A stretch of DNA of 39,731 nucleotides from Bacillota bacterium (GTDB lineage: Bacteria > Bacillota > DTU065), in the NCBI GenBank assembly GCA_028708605.1, contig JAQVYS010000012.1, positions 1-39,731 of the forward strand. Direction: 5' to 3'. Made by a program: the position numbers and the translations under genes. Positions 7,379-15,613 of this stretch are shown in pieces. The notes beneath the pieces are model-generated. The model had not been told where the DNA came from. It searched no databases and worked only from the letters and a program-made list of their open reading frames with translations. The stretch's first letter is position 1; each line of letters starts with the position of its first letter.

Positions 7379-7427
7379 AAGGATTATACTGTTTATTTTA
7401 TGGTAAAAGGGAAATTGAGGTGAGAAC

Positions 7428-8708
7428 TTGCAGGAGGTTCAAACCGAGACAACGATAATTAAGAATTTAAGGCATAACTATAAGGTAGCTGTACTAGAAG
7501 GTGCTACCTATAGTTTGATGTTTGGTCTGACTGGTTCGTTTCTTGGTGTATTAGCGCTAAAGATGGGAGCGTCTCCTTTTCAGCTAAGCTTAATGACAGC
7601 TCTGCCGAATTTGGTTAATGTTCTCTTTATGGTTCCAGTTGCAAGTTATTTAGAAAATCGAAACAATAAAATGCCTTATCTTATAGGCGGTGTTTTTTTT
7701 AATCGTATTGGTTATCTCTTTTTAGGTTTAGCTGCATTTTTAGGGTTTTCCCCTAATGTATTTTTACTAGTATTGGCTATGATGACTTTCCCATCTGTAA
7801 TAGCAGGGCTGTCCTATACTGATGTAGTAGCAAGCTGTTTTCCACCTAGAGAAAGAGGAAGAGTCTTTGGCGCAAAAAACGCAGTAGTAGGCCTTTTGAC
7901 CTTTGTTTGTACGATGATCGCAGGCTTCTTTCTTGACTTAATTGCCTATCCTTATAACTATCTTATTGTATTTGGAATAGCTTCATTTTTCGGTGTGTTA
8001 AACACCTATACAATGAGTAGGCTAAGAGTGCCGGAAAACGTCAAAGCTGTAAGAAAAGAAGACAAAGAATCTTACATCACTAAGTTAAAAAACATCTTTG
8101 CCCATCCAACACTAGGAAATGAGTTTAAGAAGTTTTTAGTTACAATAGTCTTAGTTCATATCGGTTTTAACGTTCCCTCTGCTCTATGGACTATCTTTTA
8201 TGTAGAGCAGATGAATATGACCCAATTTCAAATCGGTAACCTTACAGCAATTAGCAACGCAATTATTGTGATGTCTTCGTTTTTTTGGGGTACGAGAGTT
8301 CAAAAAAGTGGCGATAAAGCCGTTTATGGTGTTTCGATAATTGGTATTGCTATGGTAGCTGTTTGGGCCACTTTAGCACGAAGTGTTTTTTCTTTGTATC
8401 TACTTCAGGTACTAAATGGATTTTCAATGGCTGCTTACAACCTAGCTTACTTTAATATTCTAATATCTTCATCAGATGAGAAATATCGTCCTACTGCAAC
8501 TGCGACCTTTCATGCATTAATTGGTATCACAGGGGTGATCTTTCCTACTATAGGAGTATGGTTATATAGCTTTATGACAATAAGGCAGATTTTTCTCCTA
8601 TCAGCTTTGATACGCTTTTTAGCTTTATTTGTTGCTCTAAAGGGCATAACAAAAGGGGATATTAAAGGGTTGTTTAACATGCCAAAGCGCTTTTTTATAC
8701 AAAGATAA
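7428..8708 (+). CDS. MFS transporter
   Basis: Polytopic membrane protein of 426 residues with about twelve hydrophobic helices split by a central charged loop (about residues 200-225, EDKESYITKLKN). The N-terminal half contains FPPRERGRVFGAKNAV, a cytoplasmic loop typical of major facilitators. No substrate can be assigned. The TTG at 7428 is set by GAGGTGAG three bases upstream. It sits 49 bases after yhbY. It is not closely similar to the MFS protein at 1452. A small A/T stem (about 8711-8726) and the terminator of the convergent gene follow. Confidence 0.82.
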   Translation: MQEVQTETTIIKNLRHNYKVAVLEGATYSLMFGLTGSFLGVLALKMGASPFQLSLMTALPNLVNVLFMVPVASYLENRNNKMPYLIGGVFFNRIGYLFLGLAAFLGFSPNVFLLVLAMMTFPSVIAGLSYTDVVASCFPPRERGRVFGAKNAVVGLLTFVCTMIAGFFLDLIAYPYNYLIVFGIASFFGVLNTYTMSRLRVPENVKAVRKEDKESYITKLKNIFAHPTLGNEFKKFLVTIVLVHIGFNVPSALWTIFYVEQMNMTQFQIGNLTAISNAIIVMSSFFWGTRVQKSGDKAVYGVSIIGIAMVAVWATLARSVFSLYLLQVLNGFSMAAYNLAYFNILISSSDEKYRPTATATFHALIGITGVIFPTIGVWLYSFMTIRQIFLLSALIRFLALFVALKGITKGDIKGLFNMPKRFFIQR

Positions 8709-8751
8709 GTCTAAAAAAGCTTTTAGCCTTTTATGAATAAGATTATGGAGT

Positions 8752-8784
8752 AAAAAAAGCGCCAGAGGTTAGACTCTGGCGCTT
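8752..8784 (-). terminator. intrinsic terminator of the FAD oxidoreductase gene
   Basis: The 11-base perfect stem AAGCGCCAGAG / CTCTGGCGCTT with a six-base loop is followed by seven T on the minus strand. It may also stop the convergent MFS transcript. Confidence 0.92.
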
Positions 8785-8796
8785 GAAAAATACCTG

Positions 8797-10641
8797 TTAT
8801 TTTAAGAAATACTCTCTTAAAATCTTATCTAATGCTATAACAAAAGCTTCACGGTTCTTTGCAGTAAGTGATGGCACTTTAGTATTTAATTTGTTTGCAA
8901 CCGAAGATAAAAATGACTCTGCAGTTTCCTTTTCAGCTGTTATCTTCGCTCCGTCTTTTAAGCCTTTTGCCCAAGTCGCTAAATCACTTGGGGTGATCTC
9001 TTTTTCGGGATAAAACTTGAGGTCTGGGTCTTGATCGTACTGGTAGGTTCCAAAAGCTGCTGTAAACTGTAAAGCACTAAAGAGTGGATGCCCAATTGGT
9101 ACATCAACAAACCAGAAAACAGGGGCTCCATTTGCAATAAGATTTGCTTGGGTTTTGCGAAGTAGCCTCTCATCTAGCCAGACTTGGTGAGGAAGAGCGT
9201 TGTTAGACAGTGAAGTTGCAACTAACATACCCGCGGCTTCGCCAATAGACCATTCGATAGGGTGTAACCTGTAAGTGCCATTAGTGATATGGGTAACGGC
9301 AAGGTTTTTGCCACCTGCTACAAGGTTTTTCACTCGGCGATGGATCAGAGATCCTAGAGGAATCTGGAACGGATATACAGCAGATGTTTTTGCTGTTTCC
9401 TTATAGCCCGAGTCATGAATATCAATAAAGTACCTACCTAAGCCTACTGAGTCTCTAAAGAAACGTGCTCGTGGACCATCTAGGTAGTCGACACTGACGT
9501 CCTGTTCAACAACAGTAGTCATCCCTTTAATACGGCGAGATTCGCGGATATAAGGATATTTGCTGAGTCCGTCTTCGGTACCCATTAAATCTTTACGAAG
9601 CATAAACTCAGGGTATCCAAAGCCTCCGTCATCACGTTTTACTTCAGTTTGCAGCCAGTACAAAAAGCCTAGAGCTAGGTCTTTGGCTTCCTTTAATAGC
9701 CTGTTTTTTTCTTCCTCTGAGGCGTCTATGAAGCTTCCACCAACATAGTCGTTACCAGGCCAGTTGATCATGGCAAGATCATTAGGATAAGCAGGATCAT
9801 TAAAGTTATTCTTATCGATTAAGCGTCTGTAGGACCAAAAAGAACCGTACAGACCTTCAGCTTTGCCAAACATTAAGTAGGTAGCTATTCTGTCACCATA
9901 GTCTACATCTAAGGTATAGGGCTGGTTATCTCTGTTTTTTTCATAGTTATCTGGTTTTTCAATAACATGATATTCACCAGGTCTATATTCAATGACGAAG
10001 GGATAGGTGTATGATTGAATCCAGTTTGGTTGAGGAGTATCTGGTGCATGTTCTTCGCCAGTTTCATTTTTAGCTTCAGCACCAATTGCGTATTCAACTC
10101 CAACGACAGGCAGAAGATCACCAATTTCGCTGGCATCAATAAAGATCTCAGCACTACAGGTCTTTTCGGTGTTATCATCTAGTCTGTAAGTGACAGACTT
10201 AATAACGTCGTTTTCAATCTCTGCATTTACAGGTACAGCATTGTACAAAACAGTTAACTGATCGCTTTCTAGATATTTTTCGAGCATGCCATCGATAACC
10301 TTTACGCCAACAATTGGCTCAAAGGATAGACGACTTACCCAGCAGTTACCAGGATTTAAGTGTGATACATATTGTGCAGAGTCACTCAAACGAAAGTTTT
10401 TACGGTAGTAGTTACGTACACCTTCTCTAAAAACGTAATAAGATGCAGGTGCACTAAAATATTCAATATATTGATTTTCATCTGGTGCTGATACACCTTG
10501 GCTGGTAAGCTGACCTCCTAACCAGTCTGTCTCTTCTGTCATTAGAACTTTCATGCCACTTGCAAGTAGAGATAGTGCAGCAGCTACGCCACCTGTGCTA
10601 CCACCGGTTATTACTACATCAAAATGAAGGTTTTCTGTCAT
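8797..10641 (-). CDS. FAD-dependent oxidoreductase (FAD_oxidored family)
   Basis: Cytoplasmic flavoprotein of 614 residues. The N-terminus has a dinucleotide-binding fold, VVITGGSTGGVAAA, followed by LMTEETDWLGGQLTSQG. The second FAD motif is IFIDASEIGDLLPVVG. Near residues 440-480 is VAGGKNLAVTHITNGTYRLHP, ending in GEAAGMLVA, typical of this family. The physiological substrate is unknown for most members. AAGGAG sits eight bases before the ATG at 10641; a GTG at 10650 abuts the binding site and is unlikely. It is the last gene of a minus-strand cluster behind two glucosaminidase genes, with a strong terminator downstream. No signal peptide is present although its upstream neighbours are exported. 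Confidence 0.8.
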   Translation of the reverse strand: MTENLHFDVVITGGSTGGVAAALSLLASGMKVLMTEETDWLGGQLTSQGVSAPDENQYIEYFSAPASYYVFREGVRNYYRKNFRLSDSAQYVSHLNPGNCWVSRLSFEPIVGVKVIDGMLEKYLESDQLTVLYNAVPVNAEIENDVIKSVTYRLDDNTEKTCSAEIFIDASEIGDLLPVVGVEYAIGAEAKNETGEEHAPDTPQPNWIQSYTYPFVIEYRPGEYHVIEKPDNYEKNRDNQPYTLDVDYGDRIATYLMFGKAEGLYGSFWSYRRLIDKNNFNDPAYPNDLAMINWPGNDYVGGSFIDASEEEKNRLLKEAKDLALGFLYWLQTEVKRDDGGFGYPEFMLRKDLMGTEDGLSKYPYIRESRRIKGMTTVVEQDVSVDYLDGPRARFFRDSVGLGRYFIDIHDSGYKETAKTSAVYPFQIPLGSLIHRRVKNLVAGGKNLAVTHITNGTYRLHPIEWSIGEAAGMLVATSLSNNALPHQVWLDERLLRKTQANLIANGAPVFWFVDVPIGHPLFSALQFTAAFGTYQYDQDPDLKFYPEKEITPSDLATWAKGLKDGAKITAEKETAESFLSSVANKLNTKVPSLTAKNREAFVIALDKILREYFLK

Positions 10642-10712
10642 AGCTGACACTCCTTATTTGTGATTTGATCGCAGCTATTTATTTTATTGATTGCTTTGAA
10701 ACGTTTTTGAGT

Positions 10713-11318
10713 TTACGGCTTGTAAAGGCCAAAATAGATAACCATTTCACGCCAAATGTTTAAGATTCGATTGCCGTAACCTACACCAGGAACGGCCCAT
10801 TTTCCGTCTAGGTCTGGCCATGTGGGAGCAGAGCCACGTCTTACCAAGTGGAAGCGAGGATCCACAATAGGCTGAGATTCTGGTAAAGGTTTTGAGGTAG
10901 CATAAGCATAAATATGCTGCATTTGGCCAATCACTCCCTCTTCAGGAGTTCTAAAGTAATGTCCTCTTGTGCCTCCGCCAGTTGCACCGATACCAGCGTA
11001 GTTATTTTGTTCTGGGACTACATCCCCTCCAAATCTAAACCAACCTGTCTCATGGATCGACTGGGCAAAAGCTACATCACCACGGATACCATAGTAGTTT
11101 CCCCATTCAATATAGTAGCTTCCAAGATTTGGAGCATTAGGGTTTATTCTTTTTACATATTGATCAAGCTGTTTGGCAGAGAGAACTGACTTACCGAAGA
11201 TTGAGGGATCATTCCAAATCTCTTTGAGATTAGCCTCTTCCTTTTTGGATCGAAGGCTTAACGAAACAAGACCAACTCCAAGAATAATGATCAGAGTCCA
11301 AAGTAAAGATTTTGGCAT
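10713..11318 (-). CDS. membrane-anchored glucosaminidase-domain hydrolase
   Basis: Protein of 201 residues. A single N-terminal helix (about residues 6-22, LLWTLIIILGVGLVSLSL) anchors it, and the rest is a glucosaminidase fold that cleaves beta-1,4 glycosidic bonds in peptidoglycan. The catalytic Glu is probably E90 in QSIHETGWFRFGGDV; the block PEQNNYAGIGATGGG and the RGHYF/TPEEGVIGQMQH segments are typical. It is a paralogue of the C-terminal half of the next gene on this strand (11407-12732), sharing long identical stretches, so the pair arose by duplication. The ATG is the first codon available after an in-frame stop; the nearest purine-rich site (GGAGAG) is about 16 bases away, so initiation looks weak. 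Confidence 0.85.
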   Translation of the reverse strand: MPKSLLWTLIIILGVGLVSLSLRSKKEEANLKEIWNDPSIFGKSVLSAKQLDQYVKRINPNAPNLGSYYIEWGNYYGIRGDVAFAQSIHETGWFRFGGDVVPEQNNYAGIGATGGGTRGHYFRTPEEGVIGQMQHIYAYATSKPLPESQPIVDPRFHLVRRGSAPTWPDLDGKWAVPGVGYGNRILNIWREMVIYFGLYKP

Positions 11319-11406
11319 ATTATTCGCTTAGAAACTCTCCTAAGTTTGAGAAGAGAATTTAAGCTATAACTCACCTCCAGGCTGTTATACTTTTTGGTAA
11401 AAAAAG

Positions 11407-12732
11407 CTAATATTTAAGATAATCAAGTAGCCTATCGTAGACAGCAATGATCTTTGTTGCATATAAGCTATCAACTGCCCATCTGCCACTTAGGTTCGCT
11501 AAAAGGGGAGCACTTCCTTTATTTACCAAGTGATAACGAGGATCGACAATCTTATTCCAAAAACTCGGTTTTGAAGAATAGTTCTTTATAGCTATAGGGT
11601 CATCATAACTCTTGTCACAAGCATAGGCATAGAGATGTTGGAACTGACCTAAAACGCCTTCTTCGGGTGTATTAAAGAAGTGCCCTTTTGCTCCGCCACC
11701 TACAGCCCCAATACCAGCGTAGTTGTTTTGCTCTGGAACTACATCGCCGCCAAATTTAAAAAAGCCTGTTTCATGAATCGATTGGACATAGGCAAGATCG
11801 CCAGATAGTCCAATCTCTTTGCCATAGTAAAGGTAGTACTTTGCAATATAGATCTGGTAGGGATTCCCGTTTTGAGATCTAACAAAATCCTCTAGCTCCC
11901 ACGGGGCAAAGAAGGTTTTGCTTGCAAGTGGTGCATTTACAGTTTTCCTTACCTCAGATACAGGAGCTGAGGTAAGAGAGATTGGTGTTACAAGACTATC
12001 ACTAGATAATACTACCATCTCACTAGAGAACACTCTTCCTGGTTTTTTGGCATAGAACCAGTAGATACCACCGTCTTCGAATTGGAAAATCGCATCTTTC
12101 TCTATTCTACCTAGAGACTTAGGGGTAGGGTAATCGAGCTTTTCAGGGTTTTTGTCATGCCAGTAAAAAAGCTCTGCATCTCCAAAGTCAACAGTTACAG
12201 TTACATTGAACTTATCATTAGACTGTCCTTTAAAATCGACGAAAGAAGTCTCGTTTTCAGTAATTGTAATCTCCCTTTCGTATTCAAAAGATTCTTTTTT
12301 AAGTCTTAAATTATAGACTCCAGGTGAAGCTAGTAAAGATACTGCTCCGCTGGATTTTGTAAAACCATAGAAGTCAGCGTCTAGCCAAATAAAAGCATTG
12401 CCTAAGTCAGATGTTATCTCAAGAAAACCTTTCCTAGTAAGTGGCTCAAGGTTGGTTTCGATGATGCTTGTTTTCCCTGGCTGAATGAATACGTTTTTAT
12501 TATAAGGTTGATACCCATTAGAAAAGAGTCTTACTCTGTAAGGTCCAGAATCTAGAGTAAAACTTAAGCTATGATAATCACTGATATAACCATCTTCTGT
12601 TTCAATTAAAACTAGAGGATTAGTAGGTGTGCTTTGAATAGTTAATGTTCCTGTCTCCCTTAGGATTTTGCATCCAGAGAGTATAACTAGAGTTATTAGC
12701 ATTAGAGCTATAAAAGGCTTAGTTTTTAACAT
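11407..12732 (-). CDS. lipoprotein with PEGA repeats and a glucosaminidase domain
   Basis: Exported lipoprotein of 441 residues. The signal ends in the lipobox LSGC, with C21 as the lipidated residue. Two PEGA-type beta domains follow (about residues 28-95 and 102-170), then a beta-rich segment (about 175-260). The C-terminal glucosaminidase domain (about 270-441) has catalytic E321 in QSIHETGFFKFGGDV. PEGA domains are thought to bind surface polysaccharide or help anchor proteins in the envelope. CAGGAGA lies eight bases before the ATG. It is transcribed before its shorter paralogue at 10713-11318. A lipid anchor on one paralogue and a membrane helix on the other suggests different envelope locations for similar enzymes. 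Confidence 0.87.
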   Translation of the reverse strand: MLKTKPFIALMLITLVILSGCKILRETGTLTIQSTPTNPLVLIETEDGYISDYHSLSFTLDSGPYRVRLFSNGYQPYNKNVFIQPGKTSIIETNLEPLTRKGFLEITSDLGNAFIWLDADFYGFTKSSGAVSLLASPGVYNLRLKKESFEYEREITITENETSFVDFKGQSNDKFNVTVTVDFGDAELFYWHDKNPEKLDYPTPKSLGRIEKDAIFQFEDGGIYWFYAKKPGRVFSSEMVVLSSDSLVTPISLTSAPVSEVRKTVNAPLASKTFFAPWELEDFVRSQNGNPYQIYIAKYYLYYGKEIGLSGDLAYVQSIHETGFFKFGGDVVPEQNNYAGIGAVGGGAKGHFFNTPEEGVLGQFQHLYAYACDKSYDDPIAIKNYSSKPSFWNKIVDPRYHLVNKGSAPLLANLSGRWAVDSLYATKIIAVYDRLLDYLKY

Positions 12733-12786
12733 AGTTTATCTCCTGATAATTTTTTGCGAGGCAGTTTGAATTCCAGGAAATTTACT

Positions 12787-13554
12787 TTAATCTTTAGTAT
12801 AGAGAGATTCTACGTGGTGAAGTTCGAAGTGGATATTACTTAGGCTTACATCTAAAGTTACAAAGCTTTGCCCGAGATAAGACTCTGGAATACCGAAGGA
12901 AAGAGGCGGACAGCACAAATGAAGAGTATCAGCATAGTTTACAATCAATTTGTGCATGTGGCCGGAGAGAACAGCTAAGACCTGTGTTTCTCTTATTAAA
13001 TCTAGGATCTCTTTTCGTGCAAGAGGCTCCGCGTTCCAGTAGTTTCCGCCTGGTTCGTTTTTGTCAAGCAGATATAACGGAGAATGCATTAGAATTATTT
13101 TCGGGCAGTCTAGAGCAAGCTGTGCTTTAAGAAACGTTAATTGTGCTTTTTCTTCTTCTAAGCCACTTTGAAACAGCTGAGAGTTTAAGCAGATGATTTG
13201 GAAGCCATGGTGTTTTTCACCGTAGAAGTCTGGTCCAAAGTATTCCCTGTATTTAGCCACTTTTTGGCGGCTGATTTCACCTTCTTTGCTTTCTAACCTT
13301 TTGTTGCCAATATCATGATTGCCTGGGACAAAAAGCACAGGTTTATCTATGCCTTTGGTGCTTTTTTTAAATGCCTTGGCTCCATTTTCTGAACCAGTAT
13401 TAGTGAGGTCTCCTGCGATTAAATACAAGTCAGGGTTCAGCTTTTTAGTTTTTTCTAAGGCGTTTTGCCATTGTCTGTAGTTGATGTCATCTGTTTCTAC
13501 AATGTGTGGATCAGAAAGTAGGGCTATCTTTAACGGTTTTATAGTGTTATTCAT
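12787..13554 (-). CDS. calcineurin-like metallophosphoesterase
   Basis: Cytosolic dimetal phosphoesterase of 255 residues. All five motifs are present: D15-x-H17 in LLSDPHIV, GDLTNTG with D49, GNHD at 78-81, a His in LMHSPLYLL and GHMH near residue 200. The family covers cyclic-nucleotide phosphodiesterases, phospholipases and UDP-diacylglucosamine hydrolases, so substrate is undetermined. AAAGGAGC seven bases upstream sets the ATG at 13554; a reading frame that extends further upstream has no binding site. Upstream on the same strand is a 33-codon ORF, 75 bases away, that could share its transcript. Confidence 0.88.
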   Translation of the reverse strand: MNNTIKPLKIALLSDPHIVETDDINYRQWQNALEKTKKLNPDLYLIAGDLTNTGSENGAKAFKKSTKGIDKPVLFVPGNHDIGNKRLESKEGEISRQKVAKYREYFGPDFYGEKHHGFQIICLNSQLFQSGLEEEKAQLTFLKAQLALDCPKIILMHSPLYLLDKNEPGGNYWNAEPLARKEILDLIRETQVLAVLSGHMHKLIVNYADTLHLCCPPLSFGIPESYLGQSFVTLDVSLSNIHFELHHVESLYTKD

Positions 13555-13629
13555 TTTGCCCGCTCCTTTGATAAAGAACTTTAAAATCTGTTTTTTGGTC
13601 TTGGTAACATAAAAAGTCAAAACACGCTG

Positions 13630-13731
13630 TTAAAATCTGGATTTAAGTCGATCCAATATTGAAGAGAAAGAAGCAGCTGTTTTGTCAAAGGCTTGCCTCT
13701 CTAGACGTTTATTTGGCTTTTCTTGGAACAT
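13630..13731 (-). CDS. uncalled 33-residue basic small protein
   Basis: A short ORF beginning MFQEKPNKRL and ending DRLKSRF. AAAAAGGAG lies six bases before the ATG, a near-perfect ribosome site. Composition is basic and helix-prone (RLERQAFDKTAASFSSIL), with no membrane segment or signal peptide. It lies in the gap between the metallophosphoesterase (same strand, 75 bases downstream) and the Bce-type response regulator (opposite strand). Its binding site and ATG form the 3' arm of a 14-base perfect inverted repeat, which suggests translational control. I do not recognise the family. Evidence for a real gene is the ribosome site and structure, not homology. Confidence 0.5.
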   Translation of the reverse strand: MFQEKPNKRLERQAFDKTAASFSSILDRLKSRF

Positions 13732-13770
13732 ATCCTGCTCCTTTTTAAACTACATAGAGCAGGATATGTT
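13727..13770 (-). promoter_or_regulatory. 14-bp perfect inverted repeat enclosing the small ORF start
   Basis: AACATATCCTGCTC and GAGCAGGATATGTT are exact complements separated by 16 bases. In minus-strand RNA the second arm contains the last part of the AAGGAG site and the ATG of the 33-codon ORF, so the hairpin would hide the start. No T-run follows, so it is not an ordinary terminator. It could also act as a DNA operator between divergent genes. A weak candidate promoter on the minus strand (TTGTAC, 17 bases, TAATAT) lies inside the start of the response regulator gene. Confidence 0.6.
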
Positions 13771-13819
13771 TTGTGAGTAATTGAACTTAGTGCCTAAGAT
13801 ATTAAAAGAGGGTGAGTTA

Positions 13820-14494
13820 ATGTACAAGGTTCTAATCGTAGAAGATGAGAACACAATATCTTCGATTATGGAAGATACACTAACTAAGTGGGGTTATCAA
13901 GTAGCAAGGGTTTTAGAGTTTAAAAATGTGCTTACTGATTTTACCGCATTTAATCCTCATCTTGTGCTGATGGATATTAATTTACCATATTATGACGGGT
14001 TTTATTGGTGCTCAAGGATTCGTCAACTATCAAGTGTTCCTATTATCTTTATCTCATCTCGAGACGGGGATGGAGATAAAATTAGAGCAATAGCACAAGG
14101 TGCAGATGATTATTTAGAAAAACCTTTTTCAATGGACTTACTAGTTGCTAAGGTCCAAGCAGCTCTAAGAAGAACATATTCTTATAGTGATGAGTCTCTA
14201 AATGTATTACAGTATAATGATCTTATTCTAAATACAGAAAGACTGCAGGTATACTCTAACGAAAAAGCGATTGAGGTTACACCTAATGAGTCTAAGATTC
14301 TTGCTCTTTTGATTAGAAACCACGGTAAGGTTGTATCTCGTACGCGTTTAATGAAAGCTTTGTGGGATGACGAAAGTTTTGTTGACGACAATACTTTAAC
14401 TGTAAATGTGAATCGTTTGCGCAGGAGATTAGAGATGGTTGGTCTTGATGGTTATATCACAACAATTAAAGGCGAAGGGTATTGTTTAAAATGA
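13820..14494 (+). CDS. bceR: OmpR/PhoB-family response regulator, BceR-like
   Basis: Cytosolic DNA-binding regulator of 224 residues. The receiver domain (1-115) has acidic D9/E10, phospho-acceptor D52 in LVLMDINLP and a conserved Lys in LEKPFS. The C-terminal winged helix (about 128-224) includes VVSRTRLMKALWDD and TVNVNRLRRRLE, with the terminal hairpin IKGEGYCLK. AGAGGGTGAG sets the ATG at 13820; an earlier TTG adds unconserved residues. Its stop overlaps the kinase start (ATGA), so the two are translationally coupled. Gene order with the kinase and the ABC pair matches peptide-antibiotic sensing modules (BceRS-BceAB). Confidence 0.88.
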   Translation: MYKVLIVEDENTISSIMEDTLTKWGYQVARVLEFKNVLTDFTAFNPHLVLMDINLPYYDGFYWCSRIRQLSSVPIIFISSRDGDGDKIRAIAQGADDYLEKPFSMDLLVAKVQAALRRTYSYSDESLNVLQYNDLILNTERLQVYSNEKAIEVTPNESKILALLIRNHGKVVSRTRLMKALWDDESFVDDNTLTVNVNRLRRRLEMVGLDGYITTIKGEGYCLK

Positions 14495-15504
14495 CATTTA
14501 GCAAATACTTAAAAGAAAAGTGGCTTACCTATCTATTTATTGGCTTAGCTTTTTTGTTTTTTTTCGCAGTATATCTGCTAGATTTAGGTCTTAATATGGC
14601 TCCTTCTAATGTGGCTTATGTGGCTTTGGGGTGGGGACTTTTTTTGTCTGTTTTTGTTGTAGTTGATTATTATGCATTAAAGTATCGGGTTAGGAAAATG
14701 ACAAAATTTTGCTATTTGAAAGCTCCAAGTATGGCAGCAGAAGAGTTTTGGTATCCAGTTGACAGAGCCTATGCCTCTTCTGTAAATGAATTAGTGGAAG
14801 GCTTCGAAACTTACAAAGCAGGCATCATTAAAATGTCCGCAGAACAGTTAGAGTTTATTACTAAATGGTTGCACGATTTTAAGGTGCCTATTTCAGCTTT
14901 GAGACTAATCCTAGATAACCACGAAGAAAACATGGATAGAGAGCTAGTTAAAAGTCTAGAACAAGAGGTTTTTAATATCGAAGAATCAGCAAAAAAAGTA
15001 TTTTATGAGATTAAATCAGGGAGCCTTCGAGATGACTATAAAATAGCTAGGGTAAGCACTAAAACTTTAATTGCAAATACGCTAAAAGGCTATGCGCGAT
15101 TTTTTAGTTTTCAAAAATTAGACATCGGTATCTTAGGCGAAGACTACATAGTTGTAACTGATGAAAAGTGGAGTGGTTATATTCTCTCTCAGATTATTTC
15201 TAATGCAGTAAAACACACCCCGATATATGGAAAAGTTATTATCAGTACGGAAAAGATAGACAATCGGATTACTATATCGATCAAAAACACTGGAAAAGGG
15301 ATCTTACCACAGGATATAGGCCAAATTTTCAATAAAGGTTATACCTCCTCTGAAAATCGCATTGCAAGTGGAGCTACAGGCTATGGATTATACCTTGCTA
15401 AAAAGTTAAGTGACATCCTTGGGCATATGTTGTCTGTAGAATCTAACTATGGTGAGGATGCAACTTTTAGCTTAACGTTTGTAGATTACTGCGATGGCAA
15501 GTAA
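14491..15504 (+). CDS. bceS: intramembrane-sensing histidine kinase, BceS-like
   Basis: Inner-membrane kinase of 337 residues. Two helices (about 12-33 and 42-60) are joined by a very short extracytoplasmic loop, so there is no sensor domain; such kinases sense through a partner ABC transporter. The phospho-acceptor is H128 in KWLHDFKVPISAL. The ATPase part has the N box ISNAVKHTP, a D/G1-like KNTGKGI and ATGYGLYLAKKLS. The ATG at 14491 overlaps the regulator stop. The downstream ABC gene starts 109 bases later with no terminator between, consistent with a four-gene operon. Confidence 0.87.
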   Translation: MTFSKYLKEKWLTYLFIGLAFLFFFAVYLLDLGLNMAPSNVAYVALGWGLFLSVFVVVDYYALKYRVRKMTKFCYLKAPSMAAEEFWYPVDRAYASSVNELVEGFETYKAGIIKMSAEQLEFITKWLHDFKVPISALRLILDNHEENMDRELVKSLEQEVFNIEESAKKVFYEIKSGSLRDDYKIARVSTKTLIANTLKGYARFFSFQKLDIGILGEDYIVVTDEKWSGYILSQIISNAVKHTPIYGKVIISTEKIDNRITISIKNTGKGILPQDIGQIFNKGYTSSENRIASGATGYGLYLAKKLSDILGHMLSVESNYGEDATFSLTFVDYCDGK

Positions 15505-15613
15505 AGTGACAAAAATGTAAGCTACAGCTCCCTCAATGTAAGGTGTATCGATTTGGCTAAAGCACCAACTAAGATATATTAGAGTTAGTAAATTGTTAGA
15601 GGAGTGGAGTTTA

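Noticed and set aside
8783-9013. Plus-strand ORF opposite the 3' end of the FAD oxidoreductase gene
   Set aside because: Entirely antisense to a well-supported gene, overlaps its terminator and has no ribosome site; a shadow frame.
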